In this document: positions 20,834 through 32,432 of the stretch, piece after piece
Layout: the number at the start of each line of letters is the position of its first letter
How positions within the stretch are numbered: the first letter of the stretch is position 1
Assembly (NCBI GenBank): GCA_031310005.1
Contig: CM062380.1
Location: 2,976,001 to 3,040,000, forward strand
Origin: Dactylellina haptotyla
Taxonomy: Eukaryota; Ascomycota; Orbiliomycetes; Orbiliales; Orbiliaceae
Reading direction: 5' to 3'
Length of the DNA: 64,000 nucleotides
The notes under the pieces: generated by a model
What the model was told of the DNA's origin: nothing
Seen by the model: the letters and a program-made list of their open reading frames with translations, nothing else
The model's database searches: none
Program-made: the position numbers and the translations under genes

Positions 20834-22186
20834 ATGTTCTTTTTAAAGAGTGTCGTGGCCGCTCTGGCCTTGGGATTAGTTCAATCGTCCATTGCTGCTA
20901 CAAGTTCATGCTGTACCGACAAGTGCGGCAAGCCTGTTCGACTGGCGAAGAATGGCGGAAAGGATTGCTCTGCGATTCTAGTCAAGACAATCACTCCTAC
21001 AAAGTATACCACTAACTACAAAACGGCGACCCATACTGTCTATCGTACCGTGGTTAAGAAAGTGACTGGCACCACAGATATCACTGTCACCCGTGTCGCG
21101 ACAAAGACCGATACCAAGCTCGCCACAGAGACGGACACTGATATCGTCACCGAGACCGAGACCGATATCGCCTCGGAGACCGAATACAGCGTTAGCACAT
21201 CTCTTTCAACCGCTGAAGAGACCCAATTTGTGACCGAAGTCGCTACTGCCACTGAGACATCATTCTCGACCCTCACTGTCTCATTCGTCCCTACCCTCAA
21301 GAAGCGTGCCTACACTCCACCGAAGCCTACCTACGCTTCCGCCTGTGACAGCGGCGCCTATACCCGTGCCTGCTCCTGCTTGGGCATCGAGCCAACCACA
21401 ATCACAAGGCCCGCTTTCAAGAAGACCGTTTCCAAGACCCATACGGTCTATAAGACGCTCACGAGAACATCCACCAGCTACGCTGCCGTCAATACTCACA
21501 CCGTGGTTGTCTCTCGTACTCAAACCAATATCGAATCTCTTACTAAAACCGACGTTCTCTCCCTCACCGCGACTGACGTCGTCTCGTTGACCACTCGCAC
21601 TACTATCATCTCCGGCACCGAGATCATAGCCACCGAAACCATCACCCTAACCGTCTCCATTGACACTACGGTTACCAATACCGTGGTGGCAACCCAAACC
21701 GCAGACCCAGTCCCTCCTGCCTGCAACGGTAACGGCTTTGGTCTGTACGTTAAGAACCCCGCCTCCACCATAAATGGATACGGTCTCGGCTTGATCAACT
21801 CCATCGGCGTCGGAGTCTACTTGCGGACATTCTCCGGTGGCGCCAGCCCCTGGAAGGTCAACTCTAGCGGTAATATCATCTCTTGGTATGCTACCAGTGA
21901 TTATCAAATGCTCGTCAAGACTGGGTCTCCACCTTACAAGATATGGTACCGCTCCAGCAACGGAAACATCAACTACAACGTCCCTACGGAAGATGTCAGT
22001 TGCCAGGTCGGTGCCGGTCCGGATTATAAGATCAGCTGCATCGGTCCTGGTGGAGCGGCCTTCAAGCTGGCAATGTGCCAAGATCCTGTCTACTACGACT
22101 GGATTGGAACCCTGTATAGTGATGTCACCCAGTTGACGGGGATGAATTGTGTCGCTGACAGCATCGTCGCTGTATGCAAGCCGTAA
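20834..22186 (+). CDS. Secreted Thr/Ser-rich cell-surface protein
   Basis: This is a single-exon ORF. An ATG at 20813 exists, but the start at 20834 (450 aa) places a clean signal peptide at the N-terminus (MFFLKSVVAALALGLVQSS, cleavage near SIAA). A Cys-rich segment (SSCCTDKCGKP) follows. Two long Thr/Val-rich tracts made of TETDTDIVTET-like units flank a Lys-Lys-Arg processing site (LKKRAY) and a short Cys block (ACSCLGIEP). The C-terminal 140 or so residues form a globular Cys-containing domain (NGNGFGLYVKNP; SPPYKIWYRSS). Such Thr-rich tracts are usually heavily O-mannosylated. No GPI-anchor signal is visible, so secretion or wall trapping is likely. The C-terminal domain is not one I can name. 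Confidence 0.82.
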   Translation: MFFLKSVVAALALGLVQSSIAATSSCCTDKCGKPVRLAKNGGKDCSAILVKTITPTKYTTNYKTATHTVYRTVVKKVTGTTDITVTRVATKTDTKLATETDTDIVTETETDIASETEYSVSTSLSTAEETQFVTEVATATETSFSTLTVSFVPTLKKRAYTPPKPTYASACDSGAYTRACSCLGIEPTTITRPAFKKTVSKTHTVYKTLTRTSTSYAAVNTHTVVVSRTQTNIESLTKTDVLSLTATDVVSLTTRTTIISGTEIIATETITLTVSIDTTVTNTVVATQTADPVPPACNGNGFGLYVKNPASTINGYGLGLINSIGVGVYLRTFSGGASPWKVNSSGNIISWYATSDYQMLVKTGSPPYKIWYRSSNGNINYNVPTEDVSCQVGAGPDYKISCIGPGGAAFKLAMCQDPVYYDWIGTLYSDVTQLTGMNCVADSIVAVCKP

Positions 22187-22564
22187 AGATGCCGTGAGGT
22201 TGTACATACAGATTTAGATATGTCCATGTGTAATTTAGTAGCCAGAAAAATAGAAGGATTATGAAGTGCACTTGCGGTACAAATACTCAAGACCGATACT
22301 ATTAGATATTTCAAGCCGCCTCTATCCCCTGGTAATTACTGTGGATACTTATAATATAACCATTTGTTGTGATGTGCGTTGCGGGTGTGGTATTTTGGAG
22401 CTCTCCCAAAACAACAAAGCTGCCCGCCAAAAGCAACCTTCAACCTGCCAACCTGCCCACTTCACCTTCGCGCATGTTCCTCACAAGACCCCTCCTTTCT
22501 CTACTCCCCTCCTCACCTACATTCAACCTCCTCCTCCTTCTCTCTCCTCTCCATCCACCCTACA

Positions 22565-24052
22565 ATGTCGCGCCCGCTCTCACAGATCGTACAGCCTTCC
22601 AACCCAATGGCCGGCAACCCCACTGGCCCACGCCAGCTCTCTCTGACAGAGGAGCTTGAGCGCCTCGAGCAGTCCATCACCCTCACCATGCAGGAAATCG
22701 ATCGAAACTTCAGTCAATGCCATCGTATAATCACCCACTCCATCATGCCCATTGTCGACAAATACGCTGAGCATTCCCGAGATCTGTGTGACAACATCTC
22801 CTTCTGGAAGTCGTTCTTCGAGGACTCCGCAGACGTGGCGATTGGGACCTACGAGCAAGAAGCAACGACGATGGGACCTGACGAGACCACAAACTATGAC
22901 GAGAGCACGGCCCACCAAGAAGAACCGACAGAACTCACCATAATGCAGGGCGGCGAGGGCGGCGAGGAACAAGACCACACTCTTACCATGCAGGTTCAAG
23001 ATGAGGATACGGATTCAACGGACCACGATCTAGAGGATGAGTCTATCTTGGCATCCATGAACCTCACCGGACGGGATAATCTAGGCAAACCACGTCGTGT
23101 CGAGTCTCGTAACGGCAAGCAACCAAAATGGGCGGCGATACAATCTCCCTACGAAAAATTGAAGCAAGAGGTGCAGAACCAGCAGTCGGCGAGACGTCAG
23201 CTCTCGATAGACGATTCGATGGAGGAGTCCATGACGCCCCCTTCGCTTCCAGCCGGATTAGATGCCCTGAGCTTAAACGATATCAAGTCATCGTCGATAA
23301 TGGACCCGCCGACCACCCCGGACACGCTACGGCAAAAGCAATATCGTCGAGGGATGTCCCGTGTTCTGGATTCACCTGAAGACAACTCGCCATTCGCGCC
23401 GCAAACCGCCCGCCAGATCATCCCATCTTCCAACCGCACAGCCCGAAGAGATCCCCTGTTGCACCGCGCGGTGGATACAAACTGGCGTGTCGAAGCGACC
23501 CCGAAACGAAAGACACCACGAAAAGTCAATCCGAACACTACAACGCCCAAGCACCGCGTTATTCCTTCGTTCCAGGATTCTTCTCCCATGTCGTCCCCAC
23601 CGCCGCCACAGATTACCACCGTATTTTCTCCTGTAAACACCATCAAAAGATTCAATATCCAACCCCGCACGAAGATCGATGCACCTCAAACTGCCCAGAA
23701 AGATCCAAAGACACCAGTTACTGCCAAGAAACGCTGGGATACTCTTGATCCTAAGACTATGACGGCGAAAGACCTTCTGCTTGACGACGAGTTTGACGAT
23801 GATGACGACGATGATTTCAAGAAGTTGGGGTTCAGTCCTCCGGTTACCATGCAGTTTACTTTGCCGCCGTCCCGGTTGATGCAAACACCAGCGAAGCAGG
23901 CGTCGAAAATGCTAGTTAATGATATCATGCGATCTGCCGGGTTTAGAGCTGGGTTTGCAGGAGGCGATGATACCCAAACTACGATGGAGAATTCTATCGA
24001 TGACAGTCCCACTAGCTTTATGCCGAAGCCGGCGCTCTACGATTCCGATTAG
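22565..24052 (+). CDS. ASK1: DASH complex subunit ASK1
   Basis: This ORF has 495 codons from the ATG at 22565. The open frame extends upstream to 22379, but that part is non-conserved leader. The N-terminal 80 or so residues are the Ask1 domain: LTEELERLEQSITLTMQEID, HRIITHSIMPIVDKYAEHSR and FWKSFFEDSADVAIGTYE. The rest is low-complexity with many Ser-Pro/Thr-Pro sites, as in the yeast protein, which is a Cdk1 target, plus an acidic DDDDDDDF run near residue 420. Ask1 is part of the ten-subunit DASH/Dam1 ring that couples kinetochores to microtubule ends. It converges with the nucleotidase gene, 330 bp apart. Confidence 0.93.
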   Translation: MSRPLSQIVQPSNPMAGNPTGPRQLSLTEELERLEQSITLTMQEIDRNFSQCHRIITHSIMPIVDKYAEHSRDLCDNISFWKSFFEDSADVAIGTYEQEATTMGPDETTNYDESTAHQEEPTELTIMQGGEGGEEQDHTLTMQVQDEDTDSTDHDLEDESILASMNLTGRDNLGKPRRVESRNGKQPKWAAIQSPYEKLKQEVQNQQSARRQLSIDDSMEESMTPPSLPAGLDALSLNDIKSSSIMDPPTTPDTLRQKQYRRGMSRVLDSPEDNSPFAPQTARQIIPSSNRTARRDPLLHRAVDTNWRVEATPKRKTPRKVNPNTTTPKHRVIPSFQDSSPMSSPPPPQITTVFSPVNTIKRFNIQPRTKIDAPQTAQKDPKTPVTAKKRWDTLDPKTMTAKDLLLDDEFDDDDDDDFKKLGFSPPVTMQFTLPPSRLMQTPAKQASKMLVNDIMRSAGFRAGFAGGDDTQTTMENSIDDSPTSFMPKPALYDSD

Positions 24053-24382
24053 AAAGGTATTGTATAAATAAGAGATTATATTATAGCGTTGTATATATGC
24101 GTTCATGTTTATAACATTAAGGCAGCCTAGATGGCCTATCTTTGGATTGGGGAGATCTTATAGCAATAGTAGTGTCAGGCATATACTATCATGTCATATA
24201 TAACATATCCAAAAACTAAAACGTATACCATCAATTCTATTATCATTAGTTACGAGACTGCTATTATCATACAAAGATAACCTTGGGTTCAACAAAAAAC
24301 GCCTGATCCTATAGAAGATCTCGCACGGGGTATATATCAACGGAAGGATTCTACACAAAAAGTCCGAAGTCTAAAAAATCCT
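24053..24382. other. Convergent intergenic gap between ASK1 and the nucleotidase
   Basis: AT-rich, with no gene. It holds the 3' ends of both neighbours. Confidence 0.6.
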
Positions 24383-25242
24383 CTACTCTTTAAACAACTC
24401 CGGATAGACGTCTCTCAACTCCTTCAGATGTCTAACTCTAAACTTGGAGGCCATAACCGCCGGTTCAGGCAGTCCATCCTCAACAAAATGCGCCGCCGTC
24501 CATCCGAACGCTGTAGCACCCTTGCAGTTGTCAGCGCTGTCGTCGACGAAATAGCATTTCGACTTATCCGTCACCGCAGCCTCTCTCATTGCTACAATTA
24601 TCACAGTCAGCACTCGCCTTCCTTCAAGATACGAGAATACAAGATTGCATATGAATTTACCTTTCTCAAACGCCTCCTTCTTCGGTTTACACACCAACCC
24701 TTCCTCCGCGGCATAATCGCAATACGTGATGCCCTCGAACAGGTCATCGATCCCGAGGAGCCGGACACACCTCTTACCGTGATTCACGTACGCATTGGTG
24801 AACAGCCACATCTTGACTTTCGTCTTGTCGATTTTCTGCAGGAGACTACGAAGCTCCAAATCCGGTTTTAGGATGTCTTCCAGCGGGAGGGCATCGTCGA
24901 CTTCGGTGTTGTACTCTAATGCGTCGATTTTATGGTGGCGGATCAAGCCGTCCAGCGCGAGGCCGTAGTCTTGGTAGTAGCGTTTGTGGAGGATTGTGGC
25001 GTCCGCGCGGTCGAGGGAGAGGTGGTGCTCAAAGTAGTCGTCGATGAGGTCGTGCATGAGGTTGTGGATTTTGTAGTTGCGGGAGTAGAGCTGTTTTTCT
25101 TCGTGTTAGATGGAGCCTTTTCCCAGGGGATGTAACAAACATCAGTTGCGGGGACGAGAATAAGAGTGCATACGCAGTTGTCAATATCGAAAAAGAAGAC
25201 AAAGCGGTCGTCCGCCGTCGAGGAGGAGGTTAACGATGCCAT
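24383..25242 (-). CDS. Pyrimidine 5'-nucleotidase (SDT1/PHM8-type HAD hydrolase)
   Basis: Exons are 25242-25174, 25090-24661 and 24591-24383, giving 235 aa. HAD motif I is FFFDIDNCLY, formed across the first intron; the nucleophile and acid/base Asp pair DID lies near residue 19. Motif II is WLFTNA. The cap region carries IDDLFEGITYCDYA and CKPKKEAFEK. Motif IV is CYFVDDSADNCKGA. The second intron (69 nt) is a multiple of three and stop-free, so an unspliced transcript would add 23 residues between FEK and AMREAAV; splicing gives the conserved FEKAMREA. Family members dephosphorylate UMP/CMP and related mononucleotides, or lysophosphatidic acid in the case of PHM8, in the cytosol. Confidence 0.93.
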
Positions 25243-26033
25243 TTTTGGTGTATTGAAGAGCTTAAGAGTTATCGAAAAGGATGAATTGACACCAAAGTCT
25301 ATTGGACAAACAACACTGGAAAGCTTCAAAATGTACAAGAGAATTCTACCGTGCTATTAAAAGATTCTACTAGTTTAAAAGTGGAACGACTGTGCGAATA
25401 GAAAGAAGGCTCGCGAGTGGCTGTAGGACTCTAATTTATGTGGAGTTTGTGGAATTTGAGGTGTTGGTTATTTCGTCACCGGGCGCATTTTTATATCCGC
25501 GAACGGCAGGCCGGCCGCTTTGTCGCGGATGGCCGACATTGACTCACAGCTGCTGCACCGCTTAATAATCGTAATCGGAGTACCCAAGAAAGCTGAGCTG
25601 CTGGATTCATATGCATTTTGGGGGTTCGTTTACCGTATCAAGAACCTCCAGCCTTTGGTGCATTGTCGAGGAGCTCCGGTCGTGTAGGTACTTCCCTAGA
25701 TAATATGCCTGTTGAAGTGATAAATTGTATGACTGAGGCTTCAATTGATCAACAACAACAATAATATACAGGGAGTGCACGTTTCTACACAAAACATGCA
25801 TGCCAAACTCGCCAAAAATACACGACAAATGGTCCTCAAAGCCAATGCGAGCTCGCTAAGAACTATAAAACTCCATTGTAAACCCTTCCTTTCCTCCTCA
25901 CCCGCTCCTGCAGCCTCTCCTCCCGAGTTGACAGGGCACTCTGACTACGAGCAACCTCGCCCCGTTTTTCTTTCTTGTGCCGATAGTCGTCACCTTCACG
26001 AATCCCGCCTTGCTTCTGACTACGGGAACCCTT
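25243..26033. other. Intergenic gap between the nucleotidase and SEC5
   Basis: About 790 bp. It includes the nucleotidase promoter, a GC-rich patch near 25,500-25,530, and the 3' end of SEC5. I see no supportable gene. Confidence 0.55.
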
Positions 26034-29000
26034 CTAGTTTCCCACAGCAGACCCCTTGCGGCCATTCGAGGAAGACGGACCCTCCGCTTTCTTCTGCCTG
26101 AAGCACAAAAACTCAGCTCTCGTGTTCCTCCTCAGTCCCATCAGCACATTTCTCAAATCCGCCAGTTCCTTGTGTAGAGCGGCACGGCTCGGCCCGTCGC
26201 TTCGTTTGTCCAACTCGACGTAAATCTCGCTCTGTAATTCCTGTGCCCGTTTCGTAACAAACTGTCCCAAAGTCTGGTTCACGAATTCGACGTCAAGTGT
26301 AGCTTGCAGTAACGCCGGAAGGCCGAATTTTATTTCCGGGTGCGTTCTGAACGTATTCAACATGCTTTGAGAGAACGATTCTAGCATGAATGAGATGATT
26401 CGTTGAAGTAGCGTTGGCGCTGTCGTAACGACCTGTGAATGGACGAGGACGATCTGGAGAAGAGATTCGTGGATATACGGTGTTACCGCTGCCGCCTTGG
26501 TCTCCGGAATCCAGTCCTCATGGTTCAACCCGTTCTCGATGGTGTCCGCCAGCGCTTCTACGCGCGGACTGGTGTATGCTTCGAAGAGTTGTCCGTCAAT
26601 CTCAGCGAGAGTGTCCTTAACATGCTGTAGATGGATGATACAATTAGCTCGGTTTCTTCAAGAGTGTTATAGAGTTAGAAAACGTACGTTCGCATCATCG
26701 GTTAAGGGGATACCAAAAGCAGTCTCAAATTGTTCAAGAAGCTGTGGTACAGCTTTTGACTTGATTTCTTGGAGGTTGCTCAACGTCAACAACATTCTGA
26801 CATTCTAAATTGAAATCGCGGTCAGTTTTCAGCCTTGGTACGTAGGCCAACAATATTGTACTTACAGAATCATTCTTATCGACAGAGAACGCTAAGCCGG
26901 ACTGCCCAGCTGTCGTCAAATTAGCGTTGTTATTAACCGTTTCGGCAACTTCATCCTCGTCTTTAACAGCATGCGCCTCCGAGTTTACGGAATTCTGATA
27001 ACAGCCCATCAAAGCAGAAGACAATGACTTCTTAAACTGCAGCCTCACAAATGACACCAGTGAAGCCGCAGGAGGCGTTATGACTGGGTTGTTCGGGTCC
27101 GCTTTCGCTCTATTCACGTGCAGTATCTCTTGTAGACCTAGCACAATCGCTCTCTCGACGGCCAAAAATTGACTCGGTAGCTTAGTAATGGCTTTATTCT
27201 GCGACGAGCGGGTCCAGTCTTCCAGAACCTTCAGATTCGTCGAATCCCTCTGCCACGCATAGCAGACACCGTGAACTGCTCTTTCTCGGGCGGTGGCGAC
27301 CATTGTTCGGAGCTGGTCTGTGGCTGACTTTCCAATCGGGAGCTTGTACAGCTCTACCGCGGCAGTACCTACCATTCCCATAATCTGCGCAAGATAGAAC
27401 GTTCCTGCGACAGAGTTTCCGTTTGGCGGCAAAAAGGCATACGCATCCGTCACCGAATTCGATGGCTTCTTCTGATACTGTAACCAGGAGGCGGGTACTC
27501 CAGAGCCAGTCGGGGATATCGGAGTCCCGGGGACGCCGGTTGACGGTGTAGGCGGAATTGAATTAGGGGTAAGCGGTGTCATAGGTGACAGTAAGGCGGT
27601 AATATCTTCAATAGGTGACTGTCCAAAGAACTCCGTGATATATTGCACCAAAGAGTTCAACAAGTCCTCGCCACCTCCCCGCAACTGTGCGATCTTATCA
27701 TCGCTCAGCTGGTGGTGTTTGAATCCGGCTTCATCGTGTCCAACGGGGAGATTCTTCTGGGTCTTGCCGTCTATGAAATTCTGTGCGATTGTCCAGAAAC
27801 CGACGACCTCTCCCAGTAAACCCTCTGTTGGCGATAAAGTTGCCGTCATTATCGACTTGAGCAGTTCCCAGAAACCCATCACCAGTGGTACATCATATCC
27901 ATCCGCGTTACGACGCATCGGTGACCTCAAATAATGAGCGTAAACATCCGGGCTAGGATCTGGAGCTGCTGCGACCCGTCTCCGCAGAGCTATAGGATGT
28001 TACATTAGCGTCAAATTAGAATAAATTGAATCAGAAGCAGCGCACCTTCGATTTCCATACGAGATCTCTCAAAGCTGTTGGTGATCTTAGCCTTCAAGGT
28101 GTCATATCTCGATATTAACCATACCCAAATTGGGTTCTCCTCCGCTCCGAGTTCGAGGAGAATGCTACATGAACCTGTCAGTTATGGTACTTCATTTTAA
28201 AGTAATTTAGTCGTGAACTCACGCAATCAAGTCAAGGAAGTTGTCGTCCTGGCTGGTTTCCATAAGCCGCCTATAAGTTTCCCGCTTGTAATCCTTGATC
28301 ACCTCTTCCACTTCGGCCCACATCCGTTCTGCAATAATTATCCTGTGGACGTCAAGTTCTGTCGGAGCTCGTCCTGGTACCAATATAGCTCTTGCTGAAT
28401 CGATCGCCTGCTTCGCTTTGAAGTACTCTTCCTTTAGAGTATCGTAGTCCTTTCTCTTGATAGCATCAACGATGATACCGCTCATATCAAATACATCACG
28501 GTATTTATCAATACTCTTAAGCAAGAATCTCAATTTATCGTCTCGCTCCTGGTTCTCCATAACCGGCCCAAACAAGACAGATGCCGAACCCTGTGCATCA
28601 TTAAGCGGTTCCCTGATGCTCTTCAAACCCCATTCCTCTTCTTTAATCAAGCGGAACGACTGCTCTTCTTCTCCAAACTTTGTCTGCGAGGTACTACCCG
28701 CCCTCATTTCCTTGTATACCGAATCGATAGTACTTTTCGCCAAGACGAATCGTTCAAAGTTATTGGAGACGAGGAGCTTCAACGCCGAGGATTTCTGGTT
28801 GATACTGGTCGTAAGGTGTTCCAATCCCGTCTGTAAGTCATCGACATTGCTATACATGTGCACATCTCGTAAGAAATCGCCCGGCGAGAATGTTTTCGAC
28901 GAGATCAGGTATTTGTTTCCTAATACCCATTTCGAAATTAGCCCCTCGTCCCCTTTGATATCCCATAGCACTTCCAAAAGAGAAAATGTCGTCACATACG

Positions 29001-29417
29001 CAATCTCATATTATTCTCCACATTTCCGATATCGTTCTCCCTCAATATTCTAACCACAGATTCGCTCTTGCCCAGCGGGTCCGGCTCGTCGAGAAGCGTA
29101 TTATTCTCCCCGCCAGGTACAACCAACGCCCCGGTCCCAGATATTTTTCGAATCCCGCCTTCATTCAAAATCGAATACCGTCCGGACCCTGATCTACCGT
29201 GTCCCACCGCCGCCCCACCCCTCGCGGGACTCCTAGCTGGACTCCGCGCTGGGCTGCTCCGTTGCAGACTTCTGGCGGGGGATCCTGACCGCTGGCGTTC
29301 ACCGCGGTCAGCGGACGATGCACGTTGAGGTTCCGCTTCCGGTTCATCCCATTCTCGCGGGTACATCTCATTCATGCGGTAGTGCTTGAGGATTTCTTGG
29401 TTCGTGAACGACGGCAT
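26034..29417 (-). CDS. SEC5: Exocyst complex component SEC5
   Basis: Exons are 29417-29000, 28919-28223, 28164-28046, 27989-26866, 26804-26688 and 26624-26034, giving 1021 aa with all phases consistent. The N-terminus is a basic/Ser-rich segment with repeated SPAR units. The Sec5 core starts at DPLGKSESVVRILREND and LRNKYLISSKTFSPGDFLRDVH, then QKSSALKLLVSNNFERFVLAK. Later landmarks are ENPIWVWLISRYDTLKAKI, AFSVDKNDSNVRMLLTLSN and LLEQFETAFGIPLTDDA. Sec5 is one of eight exocyst subunits that tether secretory vesicles to the plasma membrane at sites of polarised growth such as hyphal tips. The intron after MRL (28999-28920) is certain because it restores the family motif LRNKYL. Confidence 0.94.
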
Positions 29418-30049
29418 TGTAGCGGCGGGTGAGCTCTCGAGCTCGGACGGACGTGTATCAGGGGCAGTATGGGTTGATGAATTGGAGCTGGCGATGGGAT
29501 ATATGGCCGGTGGGTTGTGAACGCCTGAGGGGGGTTCCGTGGGGTTGGGAGGTCGATTGCCGGGTTAATTGTTGTGGCGCAGGTGTGGTTGGCGATAGGC
29601 GGTGGAGCTTATATTGGGAGCTGTGGCCTAAGAGCGCATCGGGGTGGTTGTGGAGGCTATTGTGTCCCAAAACGGCATCAGACAACACATTTTGGTTTGT
29701 TGCATGTCTACTAAGATCGATCTTGACAGATGCATCGTGTAAATAGCACAGCTATGATCGTAATTTCACTTACCCTGTGATACTCGGTAATATTTTAAAG
29801 TGCTACTCGACTGCGGAGGAGCATGCTCACTTTGTGCTAGCCACTACCCTGCATAAACACCGTGCATGCGCTGGAATGTTGTATAATAATGTCGATTCAC
29901 ATCTTGATTACTAAAAACAGGACCATGATCCAAGTCCCTACAGCAGATGCGCAAATGATTGTTGAATATATTTTAAAACCATCATGCGTATATTGGGTAT
30001 CTTGGTATAGGTACAATACAAAGCTAATTCAAACGTAAAATAATGGGTA
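29418..30049. other. SEC5 promoter / RRN5 3' region
   Basis: About 630 bp between two leftward genes. GC-rich near SEC5, AT-rich near RRN5. No gene seen. Confidence 0.6.
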
Positions 30050-32432
30050 TCAAGAGACATCACTGGAGCCATCTTCACTCAAACCGCTCCTATCCTCATC
30101 ATCCTCACTATCTGCTTGGACCTCGGAATCATTACTACCACCTTGCTGTTGATCATAAACCGATCCGTTATCCTTCTTTTGCTTGGCCGCCTGTTTCTGG
30201 GATTTTTGAACTCTCACAACTTTCTCCCGCTCCCACAATCTCCGATAGTACCGCTGCTGCCAGATCGGTACCATTTGCCCCGCTTCTGCCCTCCATTCAT
30301 CCCTCCTCCACTTCTCCAAACGGCGAAATCCTAGGAGACTAGGTTCATCGGGGATTTGATACTCCGCATCTTTTATATTCCTTTGCATCTCTTCTTTCTT
30401 GTCCGCCCAGCCGCCAAGCAGTTTCCATAGTTTCTTCTCCTCTCGTAGTGAATAGAATTTATCAACTCCATTCAAGTATTCTTCATCATCGTTGATAAAA
30501 TGTAATTCGTCCAATATATCCATCTTTTGCCTCTTCTTTAAACGGCCTACCGGAGGGGCAACTAAAAATCTTTCGAGATTGATAGGTGTTTCGAGGTATT
30601 TTGCCAGTGCGCTCTTTCCACACCGTTTCTGTGCGCTGTTCCGGCCAGATGTTTCTGTTTCTTGTCCGTTATCGTCTCCAACTTCGCTTCTATCGCTTTC
30701 TTCTTCGGTTTCAGTTTCTTCCTCTTCGATATCATCATCTGTTTCCCAATCTTTCGCAGGTTCTAAGGGTTCCGCTGGTAGCTCATCCTCGGAATAGCCA
30801 TTCTCCTCCGTTGCGTTTCTATAGAATCGAATATCCTCGAAAACCTTTAGAGTCTCTTCCACGTCGTCGTAGCTCATAAAATCCGGCTTCGCGCCTCTTT
30901 TCGTAGTTGCGTTATCGTCAAGAACGTTCAATTGAAACCGTCTAGGTACCTTCCTCCAATACTCCTCGGAGCTAGTTGGCATCCCCAGCAACTTCAGTGC
31001 TGCAGCAATGTCTCTCGTATTCACCTCCTTGAGACCAGGGCCAGGATATCTTACTGACTGACAATTCTTCAATCGACAATGAGCTTGATATAAGGATATT
31101 TGAACCAATCTCTGTGTAACAGATTTCACAAGGAGGTTAAGATCTTCAACGGTCTGTTTGTGGATGGCGGGGCGAGCCAAGATTCTATCATTTTCGGATG
31201 CCATAAATATCCTAACACAATATTAGTTTATGTTTCACCACTACTACTATAATTTGATCATACCGTTCAGAAAGCAGAAGCCAGTTCCAGGAAGCTAGCA
31301 AGGAAGCCTTCCCGGGGGCGTCCCCGGGCTTGTCGCCTAGATATTTCTCTCTCTTTATCTCCAGTGCCATTTCTGCATCCAAGACAGCCCCCTCATCGCC
31401 CCACCGTGCCGTTGCTTCTTTCTCCTCGATCTTCTCGATATATTCTACCACCCTATCTGCCTCTGCTTCCAGGGCTCTCTCACATTCCTCACTAACCTCC
31501 ACTGCCGCCGGAATATCCTCCATCATCAATAGGGTATACCTGCTAACCCCAACCAACTCTAATCGTCGTTCCAATTCCCTCTTGAGAGCATTAAGATACC
31601 CTTGGACTTCGATCACACTCTTCGTCCGAACCTCCCTTGCCAACGCTACCGGATTGTGCCGTCCCAAGCGCGGTAAGGCTCTGAAGAACCTTTGCTTCTC
31701 AACAGTAGTCCAGAATATTCCCTCAATCTCAGAGGATTTGAACCGCACGTCGGGATATACCGTCCGGGTCCTAGCATCGTTTATAGCTTCGTTCAGGAGT
31801 TCGCGGTAAGGATTGTTGACAAGCGGATGCGCCTTCCCTCGGCCCCCCTTCCTCTCTACATCCTTGAGAGGCTCTGGCGCAGATGGATCATTTTTCGCGG
31901 TTGCTATCTTCGTTCGATGAGCGTTTTTGTAGCGAATTACCGTCAACAGCGCTGTTGGTTCGTCCTCATCCTCGGTATCACTTTCCGAAGAGCTGTCTTC
32001 AAAGTAGAATTTCCGCCTTGACTTGCGGCCTTGTCCCATTGTGGGTCCATCGCCAGCAGGCAGGTTAACTCTGGTATTGCTCCCTTCCGGTTCATCTACC
32101 TCACTATCGTATTCAATCTCCATATCGTGCATATCCTCTTCCTCCCACGAATCAACTTTGGCCTTCTTACGCCTCATCCGGTCACCGTTACCCCCATCCT
32201 GGTCGTCATCAGAGATCTCGACCTGGCGCTTCCCCGCAACAACTACCACGGACCCCCTAGTGGTTATCTCTCCGTTCACAATCTCCTCGTTCTCCTCATC
32301 CTCATCCGCCTCTACTTCCTCATACCCGTATTCGTCACTACTCCCATATCCCAAAGCGGCTTGAATCTCCGCTTCCTCTTCGAGATGTGCTTCCGGCAGA
32401 TCATCCGCATCACTAGCACTAGATCCCACCAT
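30050..32432 (-). CDS. RNA polymerase I upstream activation factor subunit RRN5-like
   Basis: Exons are 32432-31264 and 31211-30050 with a 52-nt intron, giving 776 aa. The N-terminal 190 or so residues are highly acidic and unstructured. A SANT/Myb-like domain follows near residues 255-300 (GIFWTTVEKQRFFRALPRLG, then VALAREVRTKSVIEVQGYLN). After the intron there is a histone-fold-like segment (TVEDLNLLVKSVTQRLVQ; VNTRDIAAALKLLGMP), another acidic block and a basic C-terminal helix region. SANT plus histone fold is the layout of Rrn5, a subunit of the UAF complex that binds the rDNA promoter and activates Pol I. The protein is longer than the yeast one (about 360 aa), mainly through acidic linkers. 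Assignment rests on domain order and the EKxxFFRAL motif. Confidence 0.82.

Noticed and set aside
21040-21804. Leftward Val/Ser-rich open frames opposite the Thr-rich protein
   Set aside because: They are mirror frames of the Thr codon repeats.
22379-22564. Upstream in-frame extension of ASK1
   Set aside because: The added residues are Pro/Ser leader without similarity to the family. The ATG at 22565 fits the usual MSRP-type start.
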